Below are positions 57,138-64,000 of a stretch of 64,000 nucleotides of DNA, in pieces. The DNA is from Teichococcus aestuarii (GTDB lineage: Bacteria > Pseudomonadota > Alphaproteobacteria > Acetobacterales > Acetobacteraceae), in assembly GCF_003116135.1 (NCBI RefSeq), contig NZ_PDOA01000016.1, positions 34,251 through 98,250 on the forward strand. The letters run 5' to 3'. Under the pieces are notes generated by a model that did not search any database, had not been told where the DNA came from, and was given only the letters and a program-made list of their open reading frames with translations. A program made the position numbers and the translations under genes. Each line of letters begins with the position of its first letter. Position 1 is the first letter of the stretch.

Positions 57138-59434
57138 CCGACGCCCCGCCCCCTCCCGCCGCCACCCGCACCGGCATGGGCGCCGCGCTGCGGCAGGACA
57201 GCGCCCTGCAGCACGCCACCGGCGCCGCCCGCTTCACCGACGACCTGCCCGAGCCGCCCGGCACGCTGCACGCGGCGCTGGCCCTCTCGCCCGTGGCCCA
57301 TGGCAGGCTGGCGCCGCTCGACCTCGCCCCGGCGCGGGCCGTGCCCGGCGTGGTGGCGGTGCTGGGGCCGGCGGAGGTGCCCGGCCGCAACGACATCTCC
57401 CCCAGCGGCAAGGCACTGGAAAAACTCTTCGCCGAGGGGCTGGTGGAGCATTGGGGGCAGCCGCTCGCCCTGGTGGTGGCCGCCACGCGGGATGCCGCCC
57501 TGGCCGGCGCCGCCGCGCTGCGGCCGGAGATCGCGCCCCTGCCGCCCATCCTCTCCATCGAGGCCGCGCTGGAGACCGGCGCGCTGCTGATGCCGCCCCA
57601 GGTGATCGAACGCGGCGGCTGGCAGGCGGCGCTGGAGGCCGCGCCGCTGCAACTGGCCGGGGAGTTCCGCTGCGGCGGGCAGGAGCATTTCTATCTGGAG
57701 GGGCAGATCACCCTCGCCGTGCCGGGCGAGGATGGGGACATCACCCTGCACGCCTCCACCCAGCACCCGACGGAGGTGCAGCACATCGCCTCCCGCGTGC
57801 TGGGCTGCGACTACAACCGCGTCACCGTGCAGTGCCGGCGCATGGGCGGCGGCTTCGGCGGCAAGGAGAGCAACGCCTCCTGGATCGCCGCCGCCGCCGC
57901 GCTGGCGGCGCGCGCCACGGGCCGGCCGGTGAAGCTGCGCCTCTCCCGCAAGGCAGACATGGCGGCCACCGGCAAGCGCCACCCCTTCCTCTTCCGCTGG
58001 CGCGCCGGCTGCGACGCGGAAGGCCGCCTGCTGGCGCTGGACGCGACGCTGGCCGCCGATGGCGGACACAGCCTGGACCTCTCGGCCGGCGTCATCTTCC
58101 GCGCCGTGACCCACGCGCTGAACGCCTATGACGTGCCGGCGCTGCGCGTGACGGGCCTCGCCTGCAAGACCAACACGGTGAGCAACACCGCCTTCCGCGG
58201 CTTCGGCGGCCCGCAAGGGGCGCTGCTGATGGAGGATGTTCTGTTCAGCATGGCCCGCGCCACGGGGCGCCCGGTGGACGAGTTGCGCGAGCGGAACTTC
58301 GCCGGCGGGCCGAACGGGGCGGAAACACCCTATGGCCAGAAATTGGAGGGCGAGCTGATCCGCCGCGTCTGGGCCGAGGCGAGGCAGGGCGCCGATTGGG
58401 AGCGCCGTCGCGCGGCGGCGGAGGCCTTCAACGCCGCCCACCCCACCCTGCGCCGGGGCCTGGGCGGCTTCGCGCTCGCCTTCGGCATCTCCTTCGGCAT
58501 CATGGCGATGAACCAGGCGGGCGCGCTGGTGCATGTCTACACCGATGGCTCGATCCGCCTGAACCATGGCGGCACCGAGATGGGACAGGGGCTGTTCATC
58601 AAGATCGCCCAGGTGGTGGCGGAGGTGTTCGGCGTGGAGGTGGAGCGCATCCGCATCACCGCCACCTCCACCGCCGAGGTGCCCAACACCGCCCCCACCG
58701 CCGCCTCCACCGGCTCCGACCTGAACGGATGGGCGGCGCACCAGGCGGCGGGCGCCATCCGCGCGCGCATGGCCGGCATCGCCGCCACGGCCTGGGGCGT
58801 GCCGGAGGAGGAGGTGATCTTCGCCGATGGCCACGTCTCGGCCGGCAACCACCGCATGCGCTTCGGCGAGCTGGCGCAGCTCTGCTGGGCGCAGCGCGTC
58901 AGCCTCTCCGCCACGGGGTTCTACAGGACGCCCGACATCCACTGGGATCCGGTGGCGATGCGCGGCCACCCCTTCTTCTACTTCTCCTACGGCGCCGCCC
59001 TGGCCGAGGTGCTGGTGGACACCCTCACCGGCGAATACCGCGTGCTGCGCGCCGACCTGGTGCAGGATTGCGGCCGCAGCCTGAACCCGGCGATCGACCG
59101 CGGCCAGATCGAGGGCGCCTTCCTCCAGGGCCAGGGCTGGCTGACCTGCGAGGAACTGTGGTGGGACGCGGACGGGCGGCTGCGCACCCTCGGCCCCTCC
59201 ACCTACAAAATCCCCGGCTCGCGCGAGATGCCGGCCGAATTCAACCTGCGCCTGCTGGCGGACGCGCCGGCGCGGGCCAACACCATCTTCCGCAGCAAGG
59301 CGGTGGGCGAGCCGCCGCTGCTGCTGGCCACCTGCGTGTGGAACGCCCTGCGCGACGCCGTGGGCGGCGCGCGGCTCGACCTGCCGGCGACGCCGGAGCG
59401 GGTGCTGGCGGCGCTGCGGGCGGGCGGCGCCTAA
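57134..59434 (+). CDS. xdhB: Xanthine dehydrogenase large molybdenum-binding subunit
   Basis: This is a 766-residue catalytic subunit. Landmarks are the N-terminal GAARFTDDLPEPPGTLHAALALS, GGQEHFYLEGQ, STQHPTEVQHIASRVLG, RRMGGGFGGKE (the Moco-binding region), CKTNTVSNTAFRGFGGPQG, NHGGTEMGQGLFIKIAQV and the catalytic Glu in SKAVGEPPLLLATC. The molybdopterin cytosine dinucleotide site is formed by these blocks. No xdhC gene follows, which is unusual because XdhC normally inserts the sulfurated cofactor. The stop is tail-to-tail with the NfeD gene (they share CTAA). Confidence 0.94.
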   Translation: MTDAPPPPAATRTGMGAALRQDSALQHATGAARFTDDLPEPPGTLHAALALSPVAHGRLAPLDLAPARAVPGVVAVLGPAEVPGRNDISPSGKALEKLFAEGLVEHWGQPLALVVAATRDAALAGAAALRPEIAPLPPILSIEAALETGALLMPPQVIERGGWQAALEAAPLQLAGEFRCGGQEHFYLEGQITLAVPGEDGDITLHASTQHPTEVQHIASRVLGCDYNRVTVQCRRMGGGFGGKESNASWIAAAAALAARATGRPVKLRLSRKADMAATGKRHPFLFRWRAGCDAEGRLLALDATLAADGGHSLDLSAGVIFRAVTHALNAYDVPALRVTGLACKTNTVSNTAFRGFGGPQGALLMEDVLFSMARATGRPVDELRERNFAGGPNGAETPYGQKLEGELIRRVWAEARQGADWERRRAAAEAFNAAHPTLRRGLGGFALAFGISFGIMAMNQAGALVHVYTDGSIRLNHGGTEMGQGLFIKIAQVVAEVFGVEVERIRITATSTAEVPNTAPTAASTGSDLNGWAAHQAAGAIRARMAGIAATAWGVPEEEVIFADGHVSAGNHRMRFGELAQLCWAQRVSLSATGFYRTPDIHWDPVAMRGHPFFYFSYGAALAEVLVDTLTGEYRVLRADLVQDCGRSLNPAIDRGQIEGAFLQGQGWLTCEELWWDADGRLRTLGPSTYKIPGSREMPAEFNLRLLADAPARANTIFRSKAVGEPPLLLATCVWNALRDAVGGARLDLPATPERVLAALRAGGA

Positions 59435-59847
59435 CCCTCCGGCCGCACCAGCAGGGTGAGGCCCTCCACCGCCACCACCCGCACCGTGCTGCCGGGGGCG
59501 GCGCCCTCCAGCGGGCGGGCGGGCCAGTCGGAATCCCCGACGCGCACCCGGTCGGCGGCGAGCATCACCCCGGCGCGGCCGACCAGCCCGGAGCCGGGGG
59601 CGTTCACCGTGCTGCGCCGGGCGGCGGCGCGCGGCCGCAGCCAGACCAGCGACAGGCCGATGCCCAGCCCCAGCAGCAGCACGAAGGCCAGCAGCGCCAC
59701 CGGCAGGGAAGGGTCCAGCAGCAGCACCAGCAGCCCGGTGCCCAGCGCCGCCGCCCCCACCCAGATCAGGAAGGCGCCGGGCAGCAGCATCTCGGCCGCC
59801 ATCATCAGCAGCCCGGCCACCACCCAGACCGACCAGGGCAGGCTCAC
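59431..59847 (-). CDS. NfeD-family membrane protein
   Basis: This is a 138-residue protein with two or three membrane helices (PWSVWVVAGLLMMAAEMLLPG, FLIWVGAAALGTGLLVLLLD, ALLAFVLLLGLGIGLSLVWL) and a C-terminal OB-fold domain (GLVGRAGVMLAADRVRVGDSDWPARPLEGAAPGSTVRVVAVEGLTLLV). This is the short NfeD form without the ClpP-like protease domain. NfeD proteins act as partners of SPFH proteins in membrane microdomains. The GTG at 59847 overlaps the stop of the upstream SPFH gene (GTGA), confirming the start and the operon pairing. Confidence 0.88.
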   Translation of the reverse strand: MSLPWSVWVVAGLLMMAAEMLLPGAFLIWVGAAALGTGLLVLLLDPSLPVALLAFVLLLGLGIGLSLVWLRPRAAARRSTVNAPGSGLVGRAGVMLAADRVRVGDSDWPARPLEGAAPGSTVRVVAVEGLTLLVRPEG

Positions 59848-60875
59848 GGGGCGGCGCCCGGATCGGTCCAGGGGCCGGGCCGGGTTTCCGGCACCGGGCC
59901 ACGGCGAGGGGCACCCCCTGGCGCCGGGCCAGGCACGGCCGGGCCGGCGGCCATGGGCGGCAGGGTGGCGTTGCGGAACATCTCCACCGCGCCGGCGATG
60001 CCGCCCGCCAGCCCGGAGGCCTCCATCGGCACCACCACCAGCTTCGAGGCCGGGTTGCCGGCGAGCTGGCCGAAGGCGGCGATGTAGCGCTCGGCGATGA
60101 AGTAGTTCAGCGCCGCCTCGCCGCCCTCGCGCGCCGCGGCGGCGACGGAGCGGGTGGCGGCGGCCTCGGCCTCGGCCAGCCGCTCGCGCGCCTCGGCGTC
60201 GCGGCGCGCGGCCTCCAGCCGGCCTTCCGCCTCCAGCACCTGGGCTTCCTTCTCGCCCTGGGCGCGGGCGATGGCCGCCTCCCGCTCGCCCTGCGCCCGC
60301 ATCACCGTGGCGCGGCGCTCCCGCTCGGCGATCATCTGCGTGTTCATGGCGATGACGAGGTTGGCGGGCGGCTCGATCTTGCGGATCTCGACGCGCGTCA
60401 CCTTGGCGCCCCAGGGGTCGGTGGCGCCGTCCAGCACGCCGAGCAGATGGGTGTTGATCTTGTCGCGCGAGGAGAGCGCCGAATCGAGGTCCATCTCGCC
60501 GATGATGGCGCGGATGTTGGTCATGGCCAGTGCGGTGAGCGCCTGGGTCAGGTTCTGCACCTGGTAGGCGGCCTTCTCCGGGTCCATCACGCGGTAATAG
60601 ACGACGCCATCGACCGAGACGTTGGCGTTGTCCCGCGTGATGACGGCCTGTTCGGGGATGTCGAGCACCGTCTCCTGCACGTTCATGCGGCGGCCGATGA
60701 CGTCGATATAGGGGATGATCAGGTTCAGCCCAGGCGGCAGGACGCGGGTGAAGGCGCCGAAGCGCTCCACCGTCCAGGCCTCGCCCTGCGGCACGGTGCG
60801 GATGCCCTTGAAGGCGGTGAGGACCGCCAGCAGCACCAGCACCACCAGCGCGATCAACGTGCCGTTCACGTCCAT
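59844..60875 (-). CDS. SPFH-domain (stomatin/QmcA-like) protein
   Basis: This is a 343-residue protein. A single N-terminal transmembrane helix (TLIALVVLVLLAVLTAF) precedes the SPFH/Band 7 domain: VPQGEAWTVERFGAFTRVLPPGLNLIIPYIDVIGRRMNVQETVLDIPEQAVITRDNA. A coiled-coil region rich in Ala/Glu/Arg (REAAIARAQGEKEAQVLEAEGRLEAARRDAEARERLAEAEAAA) follows. The C terminus is Pro-rich. It probably oligomerises in the inner membrane and assists protein quality control or membrane organisation with NfeD. The ATG at 60875 gives a normal QmcA-like start. It is transcribed with nfeD. Confidence 0.9.
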   Translation of the reverse strand: MDVNGTLIALVVLVLLAVLTAFKGIRTVPQGEAWTVERFGAFTRVLPPGLNLIIPYIDVIGRRMNVQETVLDIPEQAVITRDNANVSVDGVVYYRVMDPEKAAYQVQNLTQALTALAMTNIRAIIGEMDLDSALSSRDKINTHLLGVLDGATDPWGAKVTRVEIRKIEPPANLVIAMNTQMIAERERRATVMRAQGEREAAIARAQGEKEAQVLEAEGRLEAARRDAEARERLAEAEAAATRSVAAAAREGGEAALNYFIAERYIAAFGQLAGNPASKLVVVPMEASGLAGGIAGAVEMFRNATLPPMAAGPAVPGPAPGGAPRRGPVPETRPGPWTDPGAAP

Positions 60876-60945
60876 GCATTCGTCTCCCCCCGCCCGGAAG
60901 GGCGGCGGGGGGAGGATAGGCCCGTCCCGCCCGGGCGGGCCAGCC

Positions 60946-63774
60946 TCAGCCGAAGGCGCCGCATTCCAGCGAGACCACCGCGCTCACCTCCCGCACCAGG
61001 CTGAACAGCTCGCGCAGCGGGCGGATGATCTCCTCCTGCTCGCGGCCATAGCCGCCATGCCGGGGCGCGGGCGGCTCGGCGAAGTCCAGCTCGGCGCCGG
61101 GCGGGTCGGCCATGGGGAAGACCTGGTCGAGCAGGGCCACGGCGCCCTCCACGTCTAGCCGCAGCAGGCGCTGCACCAGCCCTTCCCGCGTGAGGCCGTG
61201 GCGGGGCGAGAAATCCGGCACCTCCACCGCCAGCAGCCAGATGCGGTGGATCAGGCAGAGGCGCAGCGCGTGCAGGGCGAAGAGCCGGTCGCTCATGCGC
61301 GGCACACCGGGGCCGCCGCCGATGGCCCCCGGCGGGATCGGCAGGTCGGACGGCCAGGCGGCGCGGAGGGCGAGGTCGTCCGCCTTCAGGCGGCGGAACA
61401 CGGCGCGGGCGGGGTCGCCCAGGCGCAGCTCCTCCAGGGCGGTGGCCACGGCCAGCAGGGCGGCGGCGCGGCCGGGGCGGCGGGTCTGCGCGGCGCGGGC
61501 CAGCCAGGTGGCGGGGTCGAGGCTCGCCACATAGCCCAGCAGCACATCGGCATCCGAGAGGGCGAGGCCGGCGCGGGCGAAGGCCAGGGCGTTGGCGAAG
61601 CGCGGGCTGCGGCGCAGCAGGTCGGCGAAGGCCTCCGTCTCCTGCACCGCGCCATGGCCGAGGCCGTGCATCAGGTTGGCCGGAAAGCCGAGCTGCTGCA
61701 GGACGGCGTTGTTCGGGATGGCGCGCAGCTCGCGCGGGTGGCGGATGGTGGCGGGGCCGCCCGTGTCGCTCTGCCGGTTGGCGGGGCGGCTGCCGGTGCG
61801 GTCCAGCAGCGCCGGGCCGAAGGCGCCGAGCAACGCGGCATAGCCCGGATCCTCCACCAGCCCGTTGAAGGCGGCCCGCGCCCCGGCGAACAGGTCGGTG
61901 GCGAAGCCGCCCTCGGCATAGACCGGGTCCGGCTCGCCCCCGGGGAGCGGCGCGAAGGCGTGCTCGGCGATGCGCGCCACGGCGGCGTGCGCCAGGGAGG
62001 GGGTGCCGAAGAGCAGGTAGCCGTCGCCGCCCTGGAAGGAGGTCTCCACCCGCGTCGGGATGCCACGGGCGGCGAAGGCGGCGCGCACGGCAGGCGGGTC
62101 GAGGTAGTCGAAGCGCGCCGCCAGCCCGTCGGGGTGGCCACCGCGGCCGAGGCCCTCGCCATGGGTGTCGAACAGCACCACCTCCAGCGATTGCAGCCCG
62201 TGCCGCGCCAGCAGTTCCACCACCCGCAGCTTCAGCCGCTCGATCAGGTGGGTGGCGGCGACCTGGCCGACATAGCGGCCGGAATCGGAGTAGCCGAATT
62301 GCAGGCAGAGCCGCCCCACCCGGCGCAGATGCGCCCGCCAGTGCGGGCTGCGCAGCGCCTCCTCCACCACCCGCTCGCCGCGCCGCTCCAGCGCCTCGGC
62401 GGTCTCGAAGAGGGGGGAGATCTCCACATGGTCCTCGACGCCGGCGAGGCGCGCCAGCAGCAGGGCGGCGAGCAGGGTGTAGCCGCTCTCCGTCTCGGCC
62501 ACGAGGAAGCGGACGGGCTGGCTGGCGTCGATATGCTTGGCGATCTGCGCCACGGTCATCATCAGCCGCGCGGCGGAGGCCTGCTCGGCCATCAGCCCGC
62601 CCATGTCGACCGGCTCGGCCGAGACCTCCTCCAGCGCCGTGTTGATGGCGGCGAAGAGGGCGCGGCGGCGCGCCGGGTCCTCCGGGCCGCTGCCGAGATG
62701 CGGGAAGCGCAGCCGCGCGGCGTTGTGCAGCTGGGCGGCGTTCAGCCGCACATGGGTGTGCGCCAGGGAGAGGCCATGCGCCACCAGCCCGGCCCGGGCG
62801 ACGCAGAGGGCAAGCCGTGTCTGCTCCTCCGGCGCGGCGGCGATGGCGGCGGGGAAAAGCTCGACCAGCGGCTGCGGCGTGGTGAGGGCGGCCTCCCGTT
62901 GGCCGACCAGGGCCTGGGCGAAGGCCTGCGCCGCTTCCGGCTTCACCGGCCCGGTGGGAGGGCAGGCTTCGATCTGGGCCTCGACCGCCGCCAGCGCCTC
63001 CTCCAGCCGGCCGCGCAGGGCGGCGGTGCAATCCTCCGGCAGGGCGGCGATCTGGGCGGCGAGGCGGGCCAGTTGCAGCCGCTTCATCCGCAGCCGCAGG
63101 CGCAGCGTGTCGTGCCAGCCGATATCGGTTCGGCCATCCGTGTCATAGCCCACCCAGGAGGCCAGGATGACGGGGCGCGGGTTGAGCTGTGTCCAGCGGT
63201 CCGGCCAGATGGCGCGGGCGGTGCCGAGGAAGGCGGCGGCCAGCCGGTCGAGCGCATCGCGGCCATTGGCGATGGCGGCGGCGGCCTGCTCGAACTCCTC
63301 GGTGAGGGTGGGCGCGGTGGGGCGGAGCGGCAGCGGATCGGGCAGCGGCAGGCCGCCCGCCGCCTGGGCCAGCGCCCGCGTCGATTCCCGCGGCAGGCTG
63401 AAGGTCGGGTGGGCGGTGAAGACGGCGGCGGCGCGGGGCCGCTCGCAGGCGGCGCGGAAGGTGGCCAGCGGCACCGGGCTGTCATCCGGATCAGGACGGG
63501 CCAGGCGGGTGGCGAGGCCGGCCAGCGCCGCATCCGCCCCCGCCAGCCCGGCGCCGGCGGCATGTGCCAGGCGTTGCGCGCGGTCGAGGAAGGCGGCGCG
63601 GCCGATCTGCCGCAGCGCATCGGCCATATCCGCATGGGAGGCCTGGCCCTCGTCCAGCTGCCGGCTCAGGGCCAGGGCGACCGACAGCACCGGATTGGCG
63701 AAGGGATCGCCCCGGCTGGCGGCACGGGCGGCGGCGGCGAGGGCGATCAGCCCGGCTTCGGTGAAGGACGGCAT
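60946..63774 (-). CDS. Divergent phosphoenolpyruvate carboxylase-like protein
   Basis: This is a 942-residue protein of the PEPC fold. Recognisable blocks are VFTAHPTFSLPRES (catalytic His at TAHPT, as in H138 of E. coli), SWVGYDTDGRTDIGWHDT, LQFGYSDSGRYVGQ, LFDTHGEGLGRGGHPDG, LDRTGSRPANRQ and LRAIPNNAVLQQ. Compared with E. coli PEPC several catalytic positions differ: AKDAG becomes GRYVG (K546 region) and FHGRGGSIGRGG becomes THGEGLGRGG, with Arg to Glu at the R581 position. The C terminus ends SLECGAFG instead of the usual NTG. The protein may be a subfamily with altered activity. The start is uncertain (ATG 63774 or 63783, or TTG 63792), with no clear Shine-Dalgarno. Confidence 0.75.
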   Translation of the reverse strand: MPSFTEAGLIALAAAARAASRGDPFANPVLSVALALSRQLDEGQASHADMADALRQIGRAAFLDRAQRLAHAAGAGLAGADAALAGLATRLARPDPDDSPVPLATFRAACERPRAAAVFTAHPTFSLPRESTRALAQAAGGLPLPDPLPLRPTAPTLTEEFEQAAAAIANGRDALDRLAAAFLGTARAIWPDRWTQLNPRPVILASWVGYDTDGRTDIGWHDTLRLRLRMKRLQLARLAAQIAALPEDCTAALRGRLEEALAAVEAQIEACPPTGPVKPEAAQAFAQALVGQREAALTTPQPLVELFPAAIAAAPEEQTRLALCVARAGLVAHGLSLAHTHVRLNAAQLHNAARLRFPHLGSGPEDPARRRALFAAINTALEEVSAEPVDMGGLMAEQASAARLMMTVAQIAKHIDASQPVRFLVAETESGYTLLAALLLARLAGVEDHVEISPLFETAEALERRGERVVEEALRSPHWRAHLRRVGRLCLQFGYSDSGRYVGQVAATHLIERLKLRVVELLARHGLQSLEVVLFDTHGEGLGRGGHPDGLAARFDYLDPPAVRAAFAARGIPTRVETSFQGGDGYLLFGTPSLAHAAVARIAEHAFAPLPGGEPDPVYAEGGFATDLFAGARAAFNGLVEDPGYAALLGAFGPALLDRTGSRPANRQSDTGGPATIRHPRELRAIPNNAVLQQLGFPANLMHGLGHGAVQETEAFADLLRRSPRFANALAFARAGLALSDADVLLGYVASLDPATWLARAAQTRRPGRAAALLAVATALEELRLGDPARAVFRRLKADDLALRAAWPSDLPIPPGAIGGGPGVPRMSDRLFALHALRLCLIHRIWLLAVEVPDFSPRHGLTREGLVQRLLRLDVEGAVALLDQVFPMADPPGAELDFAEPPAPRHGGYGREQEEIIRPLRELFSLVREVSAVVSLECGAFG

Positions 63775-63842
63775 GGCGCGCATGCTGCACAAGCGAAAGA
63801 ACTTTGTCGCCTGCGGATTTGTCTCGGGAAGACCGAACGCAG

Positions 63843-63867
63843 AAAGCCACCCTTTTGGGGTGGCTTT
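63843..63867. terminator. Bidirectional terminator downstream of tRNA-fMet
   Basis: AAAGCCACCC/GGGTGGCTTT (63843-63852 with 63858-63867) is a perfect 10-bp stem with a 5-nt loop and ends in TTTTT on the + strand. On the - strand it is followed by TTTCTG, ending the tRNA transcript. It lies between the tRNA and the PEPC-like gene. Confidence 0.8.
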
Positions 63868-63877
63868 TTGTGTGATT

Positions 63878-63954
<77 letters not shown>

Positions 63955-64000
63955 GTGGTGAGAGTATCCGTGTGTTTGTTAAGTTCCGGCTTGGTGGCCC

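Noticed and set aside
56717..59914. Long minus-strand frame antisense to xdhAB
   Set aside because: No domain similarity, composition of a GC-rich antisense shadow, while the plus strand encodes complete xdhAB.
63955..64000. Promoter of the initiator tRNA at the window end
   Set aside because: No -35/-10 pair with acceptable spacing in the 46 bases available.

Overview
The window is a contiguous, very GC-rich stretch of bacterial chromosome that looks like ordinary core and transport genome from an alphaproteobacterium, most likely an Acetobacteraceae member of the Roseomonas type. That placement is an inference. It rests on the alphaproteobacterial form of the initiator tRNA, the EtfBA/ETF-QO electron chain, a TAXI-TRAP system with a fused permease, Bug/TctC-type binding proteins and the strong GC bias. 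I see no phage, plasmid, insertion sequence, CRISPR array or defence island.

Layout. 1-7.8 kb: the 3' part of a prephenate dehydrogenase gene, an enoyl-CoA hydratase, a flavin split-barrel protein, a RadC-family protein, and a leftward operon etfB-etfA-3-hydroxyacyl-CoA dehydrogenase followed by a frameshifted membrane/spermidine-synthase-like gene. 7.6-16 kb: a HIG1-type small membrane protein, an MFS carrier, a large MscS channel, an ACT-domain protein preceded by a candidate Ile/Val leader-peptide attenuator, a CBS-BON protein, and a TAXI-TRAP transporter. 16-21.8 kb: a YjbF lipoprotein, a WecA-like sugar-phosphate transferase, an FkbM methyltransferase, VOC and GST proteins, and a ferredoxin-NADP reductase-like flavoprotein. 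22-31.6 kb: tsaE with an amgK-murU pair, mtgA, a secreted nuclease, a BrkB/YihY protein, a second large MscS channel, and an rlmM-like/DUF423/phosphoribosyltransferase operon. 31.7-38.1 kb: a complete peptide-type ABC importer operon and an orphan TctC-type binding protein. 38.1-47 kb: a glutathionyl-hydroquinone reductase, tRNA-Gln overlapping the 3' end of ispE, a TPR lipoprotein, a two-domain secreted protein, ETF-QO, a family-4-like uracil-DNA glycosylase and a lytic transglycosylase. 47-52.6 kb: a signalling operon (hybrid histidine kinase broken by an in-frame amber codon, receiver protein, Hpt-REC-GGDEF diguanylate cyclase) and moaB. 52.6-64 kb: an orphan peptide-binding protein, hemN, xdhAB, an NfeD/SPFH pair, a divergent PEP-carboxylase-like protein and initiator tRNA-Met.

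Functional themes. Fatty-acid/acyl-CoA oxidation is well represented: enoyl-CoA hydratase, hydroxyacyl-CoA dehydrogenase, EtfBA, and ETF-QO delivering electrons to quinone. Peptidoglycan turnover (lytic transglycosylase, AmgK-MurU recycling, MtgA) and solute uptake (ABC, TRAP, TctC-type) are also prominent. The features most worth a second look are the leader peptide before the ACT gene, the ispE/tRNA-Gln overlap, the amber-interrupted kinase, the frameshifted gene, the divergent PEPC-like protein, the cysteine-free glycosylase and a 15-bp minisatellite between divergent genes. No single locus looks to me like an unmistakable new system.
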